From Flavobacteriaceae bacterium UBA7302 (GTDB lineage: Bacteria; Bacteroidota; Bacteroidia; Flavobacteriales; Flavobacteriaceae), in contig DKQS01000006.1 in the NCBI GenBank assembly GCA_002471825.1, forward strand, positions 310,001-374,000: a stretch of 64,000 bases of DNA, in the 5' to 3' direction. This document shows, in pieces, positions 1-9,593 of this stretch; within the stretch, counting starts at the first letter, position 1, and the number at the start of each line of letters is the position of its first letter. The notes beneath the pieces are model-generated. The model saw nothing but the letters and a program-made list of their open reading frames with translations, was not told the DNA's origin and made no database searches. Both the position numbers and the translations under genes were made by a program.

Positions 1-1
1 A

Positions 2-154
2 TTCACCATAATCAGTGTATTTCTAGCTATGTATGTAGACCAAAGATGGCTTTGGTTTACCTTATTTGTAGGTGCTAATTTGTTACAATCGTCCATTACC
101 AAATGGTGTTTGATGGAAGATATTTTGAGAAAGGTTTTGAAAGTGAAGAACTAA
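2..154 (+). CDS. DUF2892-type small membrane protein (3' fragment)
   Basis: Only the last 50 codons are present; the start lies left of the window. The fragment holds a hydrophobic stretch containing WLWFTLFVGANLLQ, then a Ser-Ile-Thr-Lys-Trp-Cys segment and a short basic tail ending VLKVKN. This matches the end of DUF2892 (YgaP-type) inner-membrane proteins, where a membrane hairpin precedes a W-C motif. In known members this module sits alone or behind a rhodanese domain, often near sulfur metabolism genes; that context is outside this window. Family assignment is from the short tail only. Confidence 0.6.
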   Translation, partial: FTIISVFLAMYVDQRWLWFTLFVGANLLQSSITKWCLMEDILRKVLKVKN

Positions 155-220
155 ATAGTTGAAATTAAGGTTTGTGAAAAAGTACTAACTTTATAGGAAT
201 CAATCAATTCAACAAACCTT

Positions 221-1570
221 ATGTTTCAAAATCCACTGTCCATTTGGATTGGTATTGCATTTCTTTTTGCAAGCACGATTTCAAATGCCCAAAAGACAAA
301 TACTTCCGAAAAATTAATCGGTCATTGGGAAGGGGCGTTCATCAAGAACAATAGCTATCAAAAAATAGAAATTGAATTTTCTAAAAGAGATCAAAAAATT
401 TTCAGTTTCCAGATTATGGATGAGTGGCATCCCTCCTTTGGAGAATTTGAAGTACTTGTTTCAATTGATAGTATTGGAACCATAAAATTCAATACGGGTC
501 TTGGAAAGGCCTTGTTAACTTTAGACGGCAATAATCTTGAATTGATTGGTAATTTAAATGGTTACAATCCCGCTATTTATCTACATCTCAAAAAAGTAGC
601 CAATCCTCCTAGGCCAAGTTTTATTTTGGAAGAGTTGAATGTTTCCACCGAGGCTGGTAGCATCTATGGACATTTACACGTTCCAAAGATTCGAAGTAAA
701 ACCGCAGTCATTTTAGTCGGTGGCAGGGGATGTTATCCAGATCAGACCAAATATAATCTGTATGCTAAGTTCTTTAGAAAATATGGAATAAGTGTATTGG
801 CCTATCAAAAAAGGGGTACTGGAAAATCATCTGGCAATTGTAATCAAGCAACCATTGGTGATCTTTCAAATGATGTTATAGCATTAAAACGATATCTTGA
901 AAATCATTCCAATGGCTACGAAAAGATTGGAGTACTGGGTATCAGTGCTGGTGGTTGGACAATGACAAAAGCTTCCGAAAAAACAAATTTTGACTTCATG
1001 ATTAGCATTGTTGGACCCTCTACTTCGGTTCGGGAGCAACAAATGCAATCGATGCATTATGGGGCGGATTTCTACCAACTTTCATCCAAGGCGAAAGAGA
1101 ATATTGAGCAATACACAAATTTAATGTTTGATGCAAAACCAAATGTAAAAGGGTATCAATCCATGGCTGATTTACTAGCATTAGCCAAAAAAGAAAAATG
1201 GAATGTCCTACTCGAAGATACCGATGTACCAAAAGATGCAAATTCGATGGAGAAATTATGGGTACGTAGACACAACTTCGACCCGAGAAAGGCCTTAGCA
1301 AGTTTTGAAAATCCCTTTTTAGTCATTTATGGTTCCAGAGATTGGATTGTACCTCAAAAAGAAAATGTGGATCGATTAAAGGAGCTATTTAAAGGACGAG
1401 AAAAGCTATTAACTACCGTTGTTGCTTACGGTGCCGAGCACGGTATGGAAAAGGAGGCCAAAATGATAGCGGTAAACGATCGTCAAAGTTATTGGCACTT
1501 CTATCGGATCTCATCACAGGTGAGAATAGAAATTGTAAAATTTTTAGAAAAAAATAAGCTTATTGATTGA
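221..1570 (+). CDS. Secreted alpha/beta hydrolase (dienelactone hydrolase/acyl thioesterase-like)
   Basis: This is a 449-residue exported hydrolase of unknown substrate. Residues 1-24 form a signal peptide ending SNAQ. Residues 30-130 look like a lipocalin-like beta domain (GHWEGAF start). From about residue 140 there is an alpha/beta hydrolase fold with the nucleophile elbow GISAGG (Ser242), a likely acid in GSRDWIVP (Asp374) and a histidine in GAEHGM (His407), so the triad appears complete. The strand/turn QKRGTGKSSG is typical of this class. It belongs to the BAAT/dienelactone hydrolase group common in Bacteroidota, probably acting on esters or peptides in the periplasm. It stands alone, with a promoter-like element for the next gene directly downstream. 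Confidence 0.85.
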   Translation: MFQNPLSIWIGIAFLFASTISNAQKTNTSEKLIGHWEGAFIKNNSYQKIEIEFSKRDQKIFSFQIMDEWHPSFGEFEVLVSIDSIGTIKFNTGLGKALLTLDGNNLELIGNLNGYNPAIYLHLKKVANPPRPSFILEELNVSTEAGSIYGHLHVPKIRSKTAVILVGGRGCYPDQTKYNLYAKFFRKYGISVLAYQKRGTGKSSGNCNQATIGDLSNDVIALKRYLENHSNGYEKIGVLGISAGGWTMTKASEKTNFDFMISIVGPSTSVREQQMQSMHYGADFYQLSSKAKENIEQYTNLMFDAKPNVKGYQSMADLLALAKKEKWNVLLEDTDVPKDANSMEKLWVRRHNFDPRKALASFENPFLVIYGSRDWIVPQKENVDRLKELFKGREKLLTTVVAYGAEHGMEKEAKMIAVNDRQSYWHFYRISSQVRIEIVKFLEKNKLID

Positions 1571-1600
1571 TTGAACTTCGCGGATATGACAAGCAAGCCG

Positions 1601-1608
1601 TATCTTTG
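1601..1608 (+). promoter_or_regulatory. Bacteroidota -7 promoter element (TATCTTTG)
   Basis: TATCTTTG matches the Bacteroidota primary-sigma -7 consensus TAnnTTTG. It lies 32 nt before the ATG of the small membrane protein at 1641. No good -33 TTG is seen at the expected distance, so this rests on the -7 element alone. Confidence 0.45.
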
Positions 1609-1640
1609 CATTCAGTAAAAACTGACTAAAAAATAATATC

Positions 1641-2000
1641 ATGAAAGCACATACTGCAAGTCTAATCAACGCCATTTTATTAATCACCTTATCCGCTTGG
1701 GGCTATTTCTCTTCAGACACTCCATCTGTTACCGCTTTAATCCCAACGTTTTTTGGGATCGCTTTGTTAGCGATGAACAAAGGCGTGAAAAACGAAAACA
1801 AAGCCATCGCTCATATCGCTGTATTGGTTACTTTGTTAATGGTTTTCGGGCTTATCAAACCTTTAATGGGTGCAATGGAAAGAGGTGACAATGCGGCTAC
1901 AATTCGTGTAGCAGTAATGTTAGTGAGTACCTTATTTGCCATGGTTTTCTTTGTAAGAAGTTTTATCGAAGCCAGAAAAAACAGAGCCAAATCTGAATAA
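1641..2000 (+). CDS. Small four-helix membrane protein, function unknown
   Basis: The 119-residue protein has four predicted membrane segments, roughly residues 8-23, 30-46, 57-73 and 87-104, and a basic tail ending EARKNRAKSE. No catalytic motif is visible. Similar small four-helix proteins are widespread in Flavobacteriales without assigned function. It has its own -7 element upstream (1601-1608), and 50 nt separate it from the next gene, so it is probably monocistronic. The composition is like its neighbours, with no sign of transfer. Confidence 0.7.
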   Translation: MKAHTASLINAILLITLSAWGYFSSDTPSVTALIPTFFGIALLAMNKGVKNENKAIAHIAVLVTLLMVFGLIKPLMGAMERGDNAATIRVAVMLVSTLFAMVFFVRSFIEARKNRAKSE

Positions 2001-2050
2001 AAATCAGGTTTAATTAGAAATCCTATAGTTTATTAAATCCCTTTAATTTT

Positions 2051-3271
2051 ATGAGAAAGCCTCTAGTTACCATCATTTTATTAATGTATGTCATCATTTT
2101 GAATGGTCAAACAAATTTCGAAGAAGGATACTACTTGGATAACAACAATCAAAAAGTATCCGGATTCATTAAAAATTATGATTGGAAAAGCAATCCATCC
2201 GAAATTGAATTCAAGAAGAGTTTGGATGCCTCCCCCACCACCTTAAACGTTTCAGAAGTTTCAAAATTTTCAATAAAAGAAGAATTGGTATTTATCAGAG
2301 CTACGGTTGATATCGATAATTCAAGCAACTATCTGCACAACATGAGCGAATCAAGGCTTCCTGAATTTGAAAATAAAACGGTCTTTTTAAAATTGATTAT
2401 CGACGGGGAAGCTGATCTTCTTCGTTATGAATCCAACAAGCTCCTAAAATTCTTTTACCGGATTAAGAATCAAAACTATCAACAATTGGTTTTCAAAAAT
2501 TTCAAGAAACCAAACAACACGGTTGGTGAAAACAATCAATTCAGAATCCAACTTCAAAAAGATTTAAGTTGTTCTTCAATGAATTCAGCAGATTTTAAAT
2601 TCGTGCGGTATGTGCAAAAAGAATTAGTGAATCTTTTCAATTCCTACAACGAATGTGCAGGTACAACGTCCATTTCTTATGTTAGGAAAAATGATAGAAA
2701 GGCTTTAAACTATTCGATAAGAACCCGTTTAAATATGAATAATTTATCTATTTCTAACTCGGTAGTCCCCACTTTGGGTACCGACTTTGGCAGTTTCATT
2801 GGCTATGGAATCGGACTTGAAATTGAATACATTCTTCCATTTAACAATAACAAATGGGCGGTTATTTTTGAGCCAACTTATAACACCTCATCAACTAATA
2901 CCACGCGAGATATTCAAAATTCCGCCGGTAATACCTTGACAAGTGAGTATACCAATAACACCTTGGGATTGGGAATTGGAGCAAGGCATTACTTCTTCTT
3001 GAATAATGACTCTAAAATCTTTACCAACTTTTCATTCTTAATCGACTTGAGTGTAAATTCTGAAATTTCATCTGTACGGACTAACAATACTGTGGCAAAT
3101 ACAATCGAACCTTCTGAAACAACAACCATTGGTGTAGGACTCGGTTATTCGTTCAAAAATAAATTTAGTGTTGAAATGAGATATGTACCAAGTAAAGATC
3201 TCTTCAACAATTTTGCTGCATGGAATTCAGACTCTAATTCTTTATCAATCATATTGGGTTATTCATTGTAG
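2051..3271 (+). CDS. Secreted protein with C-terminal outer-membrane beta-barrel
   Basis: A signal peptide (about residues 1-19, cleaved before Q) is followed by an N-terminal domain to about residue 215 (EEGYYLDNNNQKVSGFIKNY start) and a C-terminal half of alternating polar/hydrophobic strands rich in Asn, Thr and Gly. The protein ends in LSIILGYSL, typical of an eight-strand barrel. The N-terminal domain resembles Bacteroidota proteins that carry a 'tRNA modification GTPase'-like label in databases without being GTPases; no P-loop is present here. It is probably a small outer-membrane barrel with a periplasmic domain. The 187 nt after it carry no gene, but see the finding on an out-of-frame extension. 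Confidence 0.65.
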   Translation: MRKPLVTIILLMYVIILNGQTNFEEGYYLDNNNQKVSGFIKNYDWKSNPSEIEFKKSLDASPTTLNVSEVSKFSIKEELVFIRATVDIDNSSNYLHNMSESRLPEFENKTVFLKLIIDGEADLLRYESNKLLKFFYRIKNQNYQQLVFKNFKKPNNTVGENNQFRIQLQKDLSCSSMNSADFKFVRYVQKELVNLFNSYNECAGTTSISYVRKNDRKALNYSIRTRLNMNNLSISNSVVPTLGTDFGSFIGYGIGLEIEYILPFNNNKWAVIFEPTYNTSSTNTTRDIQNSAGNTLTSEYTNNTLGLGIGARHYFFLNNDSKIFTNFSFLIDLSVNSEISSVRTNNTVANTIEPSETTTIGVGLGYSFKNKFSVEMRYVPSKDLFNNFAAWNSDSNSLSIILGYSL

Positions 3272-3458
3272 TTCCTAATTACAATTGGAAAAGTTTTAGA
3301 ACTAGTGTAGGTGCAAAACTGACCATAAACCAAATAAGCAACACGTTTTTAGGTATTTACCTTAAATAATTCATAACTTACAATGGTTAACATCCATGTA
3401 GGTTATGATTTATTGCTGTTGGATTAGGTGGAAAAGCCAATATGGAAATACAATCAAA

Positions 3459-4874
3459 ATGAAAAGCTTCAACCAACTTCGAACTCTTAATTTCATTCCA
3501 TTTGTCGTATTCCTTCTAACCTTTAGTTGTGTGGAAATTGATGCTCCACGAGAAAAACAACAAATCACCTTTGAAAGAATTACGTATTACCGCGCTCCTT
3601 TTACTGAACAATCACAACCAATCAAGTATCGTGTCGAGTACTATTATGACAATGGAAAACCTTATCGTTGGATAGAGCTCGATTCTTTGGGTAAAGTAGA
3701 GACGGATTATTTCGTGGAATATGATGAAAACTGGATTCAAATAGGTGCGAAATATCGTGAAGAAGGAGATCCAGAATTTTCTAGCGAATTGGTACGATAT
3801 AAAAATGATAGTACCAAGATTACGGAATGGACAGATTCTATTGGGAAAGTTTATTATACCATGATCGATGATTTAAACAAGGATAAAAAAACTTATCGTG
3901 CGGCCTTTATAGGCGACAAACTGCATGGCTATGATTCGACCTTTTATAATGACGATGGTTTTGTGAGACGTATTTTCTTTACCAATGTGAAGGGAAAGGT
4001 TTTCAATGATCGATCCTTCGTATACGACTCTATAAATCAAAATGGGGATTGGGTAGAACGAAAGAAAATAATGAACGATACTATTGTTGAAATCCAGCGA
4101 CGTGAAGTATTTTACAACACTTCCTTTACGAGTAAAACGAATGTCTTTTACCAAGGAATTCTATCCACTGGAGAATTAAGTGAAAATGTCATAAGTTTCT
4201 CATCGAATGACTCACTTGTATTCTTCACAAGAACTGAAGATTGGGACAACCAAAAGGGTTTTTTATCTGCCAAGAAAAACGGAGTATACCAGCTCCCCAT
4301 TGAACTCAAGGAGTTAGGAACCTTGTACAATGGTGCCGTTTCTCCGAGTGGAAAGCAAATTCTTTTTTGTTCAAAAGGTGACAAAGGAATGCAATTATGG
4401 TTGACAAAAAATGAAAATGGTAAATGGTCTGATAAGATTAAGATAGAGCTCCCAAATCAATATGAAATAGGCTACTTCTATTGGACAACAGAAACCGAAT
4501 TGTACTTCTATCAAGAGGTTAATGATGGAGATCTATTCTATGGAAATATTGAAGGAAATCAACTTATTATTCAAAAATCCTTGGATAATATCAATACGTC
4601 CGAGGCAACCGAATTCAGTCCCTATGTAGATCCTGAAAAACGCTTTCTCATCTTTACCAGATACCAAGAAGGAAATAAAGCCAATCAAGGGTTTTTCATT
4701 AGCTATAATGAAGGTGACGCAACCGAACCAATATGGCAAAAAGCTTCAAAGATTGAAGGTATTCCATATGGTTGGAGTCTACAAATCATCAATAACGGAA
4801 AGCAATTTGTTTTCACAAACGGAGAAGATTTCCTAAGCTATCCAGTTGATAAACTAAACTTGAAATTGAATTAA
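3459..4874 (+). CDS. Lipoprotein with YwqK-like N-terminus and PD40/TolB-like propeller repeats
   Basis: This predicted 471-residue lipoprotein starts at ATG 3459. An upstream in-frame ATG at 3405 would put 18 polar/aromatic residues before the signal peptide, so the later start is preferred. The signal segment ends LLTFSC with Cys as the lipidation site. Residues about 40-220 contain short repeats such as [11 protein letters not shown] and [10 protein letters not shown], resembling the MORN/YwqK pattern. The second half has blades of PD40/TolB type ([41 protein letters not shown]). Such proteins are usually surface or periplasmic scaffolds. The stop overlaps the stop of convergent ychF. Confidence 0.65.
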   Translation: MKSFNQLRTLNFIPFVVFLLTFSCVEIDAPREKQQITFERITYYRAPFTEQSQPIKYRVEYYYDNGKPYRWIELDSLGKVETDYFVEYDENWIQIGAKYREEGDPEFSSELVRYKNDSTKITEWTDSIGKVYYTMIDDLNKDKKTYRAAFIGDKLHGYDSTFYNDDGFVRRIFFTNVKGKVFNDRSFVYDSINQNGDWVERKKIMNDTIVEIQRREVFYNTSFTSKTNVFYQGILSTGELSENVISFSSNDSLVFFTRTEDWDNQKGFLSAKKNGVYQLPIELKELGTLYNGAVSPSGKQILFCSKGDKGMQLWLTKNENGKWSDKIKIELPNQYEIGYFYWTTETELYFYQEVNDGDLFYGNIEGNQLIIQKSLDNINTSEATEFSPYVDPEKRFLIFTRYQEGNKANQGFFISYNEGDATEPIWQKASKIEGIPYGWSLQIINNGKQFVFTNGEDFLSYPVDKLNLKLN

Positions 4875-5962
4875 ACGTTGAATCGGAAGTGCATCACGTC
4901 GCCATCGGCAACCACATATTCCTTCCCTTCTACGCGCATTTTACCGGCTTCTTTTACTTTGGCTTCGCTTCCAAATGCAACATAATCTGCATATGAAATG
5001 GTTTCAGCACGAATAAAGCCTTTCTCAAAATCGGTGTGAATTACTCCGGCTGCTTGAGGTGCCGTTGATCCAACAGGAATTGTCCACGCACGAACTTCTT
5101 TTTCTCCTGCGGTGAAATAGGTTTGCAAGTTCAATAATTTGTAAGCCGAACGAATCAATCGAGAAACACCTGCTTCTTCTAGACCTAAATCATCTAAGAA
5201 AAGTTGACGCTCTTCGTAATCCTCCAATTCAGCAATATCTGCTTCTGTCGCTACGGCCAACACCAATACTTGAGCGTTTTCATCTTTCACAGCCTCTTTC
5301 ACTTGATCCACAAAAGCGTTTCCTGAAACTGCTGAAGATTCATCTACATTACAAACGTATAAGACAGGTTTTTGGGTAATCAACTGCAAGGGTTTTACAA
5401 ACTCTTCATCCTTTTCGGAAAATTCCAATCCGCGCACCGATTTTCCCTCTAACAAAGTCTCTTCCACCTTCAATAAAACATCCAACTCAACCTGGGCTTC
5501 TTTCTGACCCGTTTTAGCAGTTCTTTTAACTCTTTCAAGTCTTTTTTGAACCGTTTCTAAGTCTTTTAACTGAAGTTCGATATCTATGGTTTCTTTATCA
5601 CGAATTGGATCTACTGAACCATCTACATGCACAATGTTATCATTTTCAAAACAACGCAATACATGCAAAATGGCATCGGTTTCACGAATGTTGGCGAGAA
5701 ACTGGTTTCCCAATCCTTCTCCCTTACTCGCTCCCTTCACCAATCCGGCAATATCAACGATTTCAACCGTTGCAGGAATTACTTTTTGCGGATTTACCAA
5801 TTCTTCGAGTTTCTCCAAACGAGAATCGGGTACGTTTACCACCCCTAAATTAGGTTCAATGGTACAAAAGGGAAAGTTTGCACTTTGTGCTTTTGCATTG
5901 GATAAACAATTGAATAAAGTTGATTTACCAACATTTGGAAGTCCTACGATACCGGCTTTCAT
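4871..5962 (-). CDS. ychF: Redox-regulated ATPase YchF (OLA1 family)
   Basis: The 363-residue protein is of standard YchF length. It has the P-loop GLPNVGKST (residues 7-15), switch [18 protein letters not shown] from Asp70, and the altered base-specificity motif NVDE (205-208) in place of NKxD. The NVDE motif is the hallmark of YchF/OLA1, which prefer ATP over GTP. A C-terminal TGS-like domain (about 280-362) includes the conserved [13 protein letters not shown] segment. The family binds ribosomes and takes part in translation and oxidative-stress control. The gene is transcribed alone from a -7 element at 5981-5988 and overlaps the end of the convergent lipoprotein gene by 4 nt. Confidence 0.97.
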   Translation of the reverse strand: MKAGIVGLPNVGKSTLFNCLSNAKAQSANFPFCTIEPNLGVVNVPDSRLEKLEELVNPQKVIPATVEIVDIAGLVKGASKGEGLGNQFLANIRETDAILHVLRCFENDNIVHVDGSVDPIRDKETIDIELQLKDLETVQKRLERVKRTAKTGQKEAQVELDVLLKVEETLLEGKSVRGLEFSEKDEEFVKPLQLITQKPVLYVCNVDESSAVSGNAFVDQVKEAVKDENAQVLVLAVATEADIAELEDYEERQLFLDDLGLEEAGVSRLIRSAYKLLNLQTYFTAGEKEVRAWTIPVGSTAPQAAGVIHTDFEKGFIRAETISYADYVAFGSEAKVKEAGKMRVEGKEYVVADGDVMHFRFNV

Positions 5963-5980
5963 AGTATAAAATTAAGGCTG

Positions 5981-5988
5981 CAAATATA
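5981..5988 (-). promoter_or_regulatory. -7 promoter element for ychF (minus strand TATATTTG)
   Basis: On the minus strand this reads TATATTTG, a full match to TAnnTTTG, 18 nt ahead of the ychF start codon. No -33 TTG is visible at 17-21 nt. Confidence 0.5.
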
Positions 5989-6000
5989 GTTCTATTCCAC

Positions 6001-6024
6001 AAAAAATCCCGATTAAAATCGGGA
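6001..6024 (-). terminator. Rho-independent terminator of the ferredoxin gene
   Basis: Minus strand: a 7-bp stem TCCCGAT/ATCGGGA with a 4-nt loop, followed by six T. It lies 35 nt past the ferredoxin stop and upstream of the ychF promoter, separating the two minus-strand genes. Confidence 0.85.
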
Positions 6025-6058
6025 CTTTCTATTTTATCATTTGAATTTGTGTATGACA

Positions 6059-6418
<360 letters not shown>

Positions 6419-6428
6419 TTAGTTTACG

Positions 6429-6436
6429 TACCTTTG
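6429..6436 (+). promoter_or_regulatory. -7 promoter element of the acyl-CoA reductase/ser operon (TACCTTTG)
   Basis: TACCTTTG is a full TAnnTTTG match 42 nt before the ATG at 6479. It faces away from the minus-strand ferredoxin promoter, whose -7 element begins 6 bp further right. Confidence 0.55.
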
Positions 6437-6442
6437 TAGCTA

Positions 6443-6473
6443 CAAAAATAAAACCTAAAAAAGTATCCACCAA
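6443..6473 (-). promoter_or_regulatory. Promoter of the ferredoxin gene (TTG-N20-TATTTTTG, minus strand)
   Basis: Minus strand: TTG at 6473-6471, a 20-nt spacer, then TATTTTTG at 6450-6443. This fits the Bacteroidota -33/-7 promoter. It gives a leader of about 30 nt for the ferredoxin at 6409. The element overlaps the expected start region of the divergent operon. Confidence 0.6.
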
Positions 6474-6478
6474 ACCTA

Positions 6479-7540
6479 ATGAGTAGTATTCAGAACAGAA
6501 TCCTTGCATTTACGAAATTAGGAGACTTTTTAAGTCAATTTACCACTTCAGGAACCACAAAAAAAGATGGAATTCCACATAACGACTTGTTCTTTGATGG
6601 TTTCAAACATCAATTGAAATTGGCAGGAGAAGACAATAGTTGGTTTACCAAAGATAACCTTTCTTTTGCTTTGGAGGGCTGGGCACAATCACTTTCAAAA
6701 GACAATCTTGAGAAATGGATTGCCGATGAAAATATTTCTGATAACGGCGGTAAAGTTGTTGCCATCATCATGGCTGGAAACATACCGTTGGTTGGTTTTC
6801 ACGATTTCATCAGTGTACTGATTTCAGGGCATAAGGTCTTGGTCAAACAATCTTCCAAAGACCGACACCTACTACCCTTCTTGGCCAAGTATTTGGAATA
6901 TGTGGACGCAGACTTTAAAGGTCGAATTACTTTTACCGAAGACAAACTTGAAAATTATGATGCGGTAATTGCTACGGGTAGTAACAATACCTCAAGATAT
7001 TTCGAGTACTATTTTAAAGACAAGCCCAATATTATACGTAAGAATCGAAACTCGGTTGCCGTATTGACCGGAAAAGAATCAGAAGAAGAACTTATCAGTC
7101 TTGGTGATGATGTGTTCACCTACTTCGGATTGGGCTGTAGAAGTGTTTCCAAACTTTTTGTTCCTAGAGATTATCAATTCGATAATTTCTTTGGGGGCAT
7201 GTACGAGAAAAGAGAAATTATCTACAACAAAAAATACGCGAATAACTACGATTACAACAAGGCAGTGTATTTGATGAGCGAATTTGATATCTTAGAAAAC
7301 GGATTCTTAATGATCAAAGAAGATGAAAGTCATAGTTCGCCTATTGCCACTGTTTTCTATGAATATTACGATAACCCAGTAGATTTAAAAATAAAACTCT
7401 ATGAAGAAAGAGATAAGATCCAATGCATCGTATCGAATGGTTTTATAGAGGATGAAGTAAAATTCGGTCAGACGCAATTTCCCAAGCTTTGGGATTATGC
7501 AGACGGAATTAACACTTTGGAGTTTTTGTCGACACTTTAA
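6479..7540 (+). CDS. LuxC-like acyl-CoA reductase
   Basis: The 353-residue protein belongs to the aldehyde-dehydrogenase superfamily. Visible family marks are the nucleotide-fold segment VVAIIMAGNIPLVGFHDF (about 97-115), SGHKVLVKQSSKD, IATGSNNTSRYFEYYF, and a nucleophile region FGLGCRSVSKLFVP with Cys220 as the likely acyl-thioester cysteine. LuxC enzymes reduce fatty acyl groups to aldehydes with NADPH; here no luxAB or luxD is present, so the product is probably not used for light. It opens a seven-gene run (14 nt before serC) and is divergent from a ferredoxin. A role beside serine synthesis is inferred only from position. Confidence 0.85.
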   Translation: MSSIQNRILAFTKLGDFLSQFTTSGTTKKDGIPHNDLFFDGFKHQLKLAGEDNSWFTKDNLSFALEGWAQSLSKDNLEKWIADENISDNGGKVVAIIMAGNIPLVGFHDFISVLISGHKVLVKQSSKDRHLLPFLAKYLEYVDADFKGRITFTEDKLENYDAVIATGSNNTSRYFEYYFKDKPNIIRKNRNSVAVLTGKESEEELISLGDDVFTYFGLGCRSVSKLFVPRDYQFDNFFGGMYEKREIIYNKKYANNYDYNKAVYLMSEFDILENGFLMIKEDESHSSPIATVFYEYYDNPVDLKIKLYEERDKIQCIVSNGFIEDEVKFGQTQFPKLWDYADGINTLEFLSTL

Positions 7541-7554
7541 AAGAAATTAGAAAA

Positions 7555-8619
7555 ATGAAAAAACACAATTTTAGTGCAGGTCCGTGTATCTTACCTGAAT
7601 CTGTTTTAGAAAAAGCGTCTCAAGCTGTCATTGATTTTAATAATAACAACCTTTCCTTAATCGAAATTTCTCACCGTAGCAAACCCTTTGTTGATGTGAT
7701 GGACAAAGCACAAGCATTGGCCTTGGAGTTACTTGGGCTAGAAAACAAAGGATACAAAGCTTTATTTCTTCAAGGTGGGGCAAGCACACAATTCTTAATG
7801 TCGGCTTACAATTTGTTGCAAAATAAAGCAGCCTATTTGAATACCGGAACATGGTCAACCAAAGCCATCAAAGAGGCCAAATTGTTTGGAGAAATTATTG
7901 AAGTAGCTTCCTCTAAAGACAGAAATTTTAACTACATCCCAAAAGGTTATAACATTCCGGTGGATGTTGATTACTTCCACTGTACTAGTAACAATACCAT
8001 TTTTGGTACTCAAATGAAGGAATTTCCAGCTTTTGATGGGGTTGTTGTTTGTGACATGAGTTCCGATATATTTTCACGTCAACTCGATTTCACCAAATTC
8101 GGATTGATTTACGCTGGTGCTCAAAAAAACATGGGACCTGCAGGAACCACTTTGGTCGTTGTACGAGAAGATATTCTTGGAAAAGTAGAACGTGCCATCC
8201 CTTCAATGTTAGACTATCAAGTTCACATCGGAAAAGATAGCATGTTCAATACTCCACCCGTATTTCCAGTGTACACCTCTATGTTAACCTTAGAATGGCT
8301 GAAAGAGTTAGGCGGAATTCAATTTATTGAAGAAGTAAACAACAAGAAAGCCAAATTGATGTACGAGGAAATCGATCGAAATCCTCTGTTTACTGGATTT
8401 GCAGCTGTTGAAGACCGAAGTACCATGAATGCGACCTTTAACCTTGTTGATGACGCCCATAAAGAACGATTTGACAGCATGTGGAAAGAAGCTAACATTA
8501 ATGGATTAAACGGACATCGATCTGTTGGTGGGTATCGAGCCAGTATGTACAATGCACTTCCACTGTACAGTGTACAAGCGCTGGTAGATGTCATGCAAGA
8601 ATTAGAAAGAACAGCATAA
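7555..8619 (+). CDS. serC: Phosphoserine aminotransferase SerC
   Basis: SerC converts 3-phosphohydroxypyruvate and glutamate to phosphoserine, the second step of serine synthesis. The 354-residue length is typical. Evidence is the N-terminal NFSAGPCILPESVL, the phosphate-binding LQGGASTQF, and the PLP lysine Lys191 in AGAQKNMGPAG. The C-terminal VGGYRASMYNALP segment is characteristic of the family. It lies 12 nt before serA and 14 nt after the acyl-CoA reductase, so it is almost certainly in one operon with them. It is cytoplasmic. Confidence 0.97.
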   Translation: MKKHNFSAGPCILPESVLEKASQAVIDFNNNNLSLIEISHRSKPFVDVMDKAQALALELLGLENKGYKALFLQGGASTQFLMSAYNLLQNKAAYLNTGTWSTKAIKEAKLFGEIIEVASSKDRNFNYIPKGYNIPVDVDYFHCTSNNTIFGTQMKEFPAFDGVVVCDMSSDIFSRQLDFTKFGLIYAGAQKNMGPAGTTLVVVREDILGKVERAIPSMLDYQVHIGKDSMFNTPPVFPVYTSMLTLEWLKELGGIQFIEEVNNKKAKLMYEEIDRNPLFTGFAAVEDRSTMNATFNLVDDAHKERFDSMWKEANINGLNGHRSVGGYRASMYNALPLYSVQALVDVMQELERTA

Positions 8620-8631
8620 GTTTTTAGCATT

Positions 8632-9588
8632 ATGAAAGTATTAGCAAACGACGGGATTTCTCAGGCTGGAATTGATATGCTTGAGCAAAACGGATTCGAA
8701 GTAATTACCACAAAAGTTGCTCAGAGTCAGTTGGAAAACTATATCAATAATAACCATATTGATGCCATTTTGGTTCGAAGTGCAACCCAAGTTCGTCAAG
8801 AACTGATTGATGCTTGTCCGAGTTTGAAATTAATTGGACGAGGCGGAGTTGGAATGGACAATATCGATGTTCAATACGCCATTGATCAAGGCTTGCATGT
8901 AGTAAATACCCCAGCAGCCTCTTCACAATCAGTTGCTGAATTAGTATTTGCCCATCTATATGGAATGGTTCGTTTTTTACATCAATCCAACAGAGAAATG
9001 CCACTAGAAGGCGATACACGTTTCAAAGACTTGAAAAAAACTTTTGCAAAAGGGGTTGAATTGAAAGGAAAGACCATGGGAATTATCGGTTTCGGTCGTA
9101 TCGGACAGGCTGTTGCTCAAATTGCCATCGGATTGGGAATGAAAGTAGTTGCTTTTGATGCTTTTGTTGAAGAAGCAACCGTGGAACTTTCTTTTTTCAC
9201 AGGCCAAAAACTATCCTTTGCCATTGAAACTACATCACTAGACGATTTATTGAAAGAGGCTGATTTTGTAACACTTCATGTTCCTGCGCAAGATAAATAC
9301 GTGTTAGGTAAAGAGGAATTTGAAAAGATGAAAGATGGTGCTTGTTTGATCAATGCCGCTCGTGGGGGTGTGATTGATGAAGTAGCCCTTGTCAACGCCA
9401 TGTCTTCAGGAAAAATAGCTTTTGCTGGATTGGATGTTTTTGAAAACGAACCTAGTCCGGAGATTCAATTGCTAATGAATCCAAATTTATCCTTATCACC
9501 ACACATTGGTGCAGCTACTAACGAAGCTCAAGAGAGAATCGGAGAAGAATTGGCAACTCAAATTATTAGACTCTTAAAAGAAGCATAA
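8632..9588 (+). CDS. serA: D-3-phosphoglycerate dehydrogenase SerA (short form)
   Basis: This 318-residue D-2-hydroxyacid dehydrogenase carries the NAD-binding GFGRIG at 153-158, the catalytic Arg in NAARGG, the Glu in DVFENEP and the His in SPHIGAAT (His291). It lacks the C-terminal ACT domain of longer SerA forms, so serine feedback through that domain is not expected. Its place directly after serC makes phosphoglycerate the likely substrate; other 2-hydroxyacids cannot be excluded from sequence alone. Next in the run, after 5 nt, is a DUF1015 gene. Confidence 0.93.
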   Translation: MKVLANDGISQAGIDMLEQNGFEVITTKVAQSQLENYINNNHIDAILVRSATQVRQELIDACPSLKLIGRGGVGMDNIDVQYAIDQGLHVVNTPAASSQSVAELVFAHLYGMVRFLHQSNREMPLEGDTRFKDLKKTFAKGVELKGKTMGIIGFGRIGQAVAQIAIGLGMKVVAFDAFVEEATVELSFFTGQKLSFAIETTSLDDLLKEADFVTLHVPAQDKYVLGKEEFEKMKDGACLINAARGGVIDEVALVNAMSSGKIAFAGLDVFENEPSPEIQLLMNPNLSLSPHIGAATNEAQERIGEELATQIIRLLKEA

Positions 9589-9593
9589 CAGCA

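Noticed and set aside
5586..5969. Long open frame on the plus strand opposite the start of ychF
   Set aside because: It lies wholly inside ychF on the other strand, has no recognisable domain and no upstream signals. ychF is certain.
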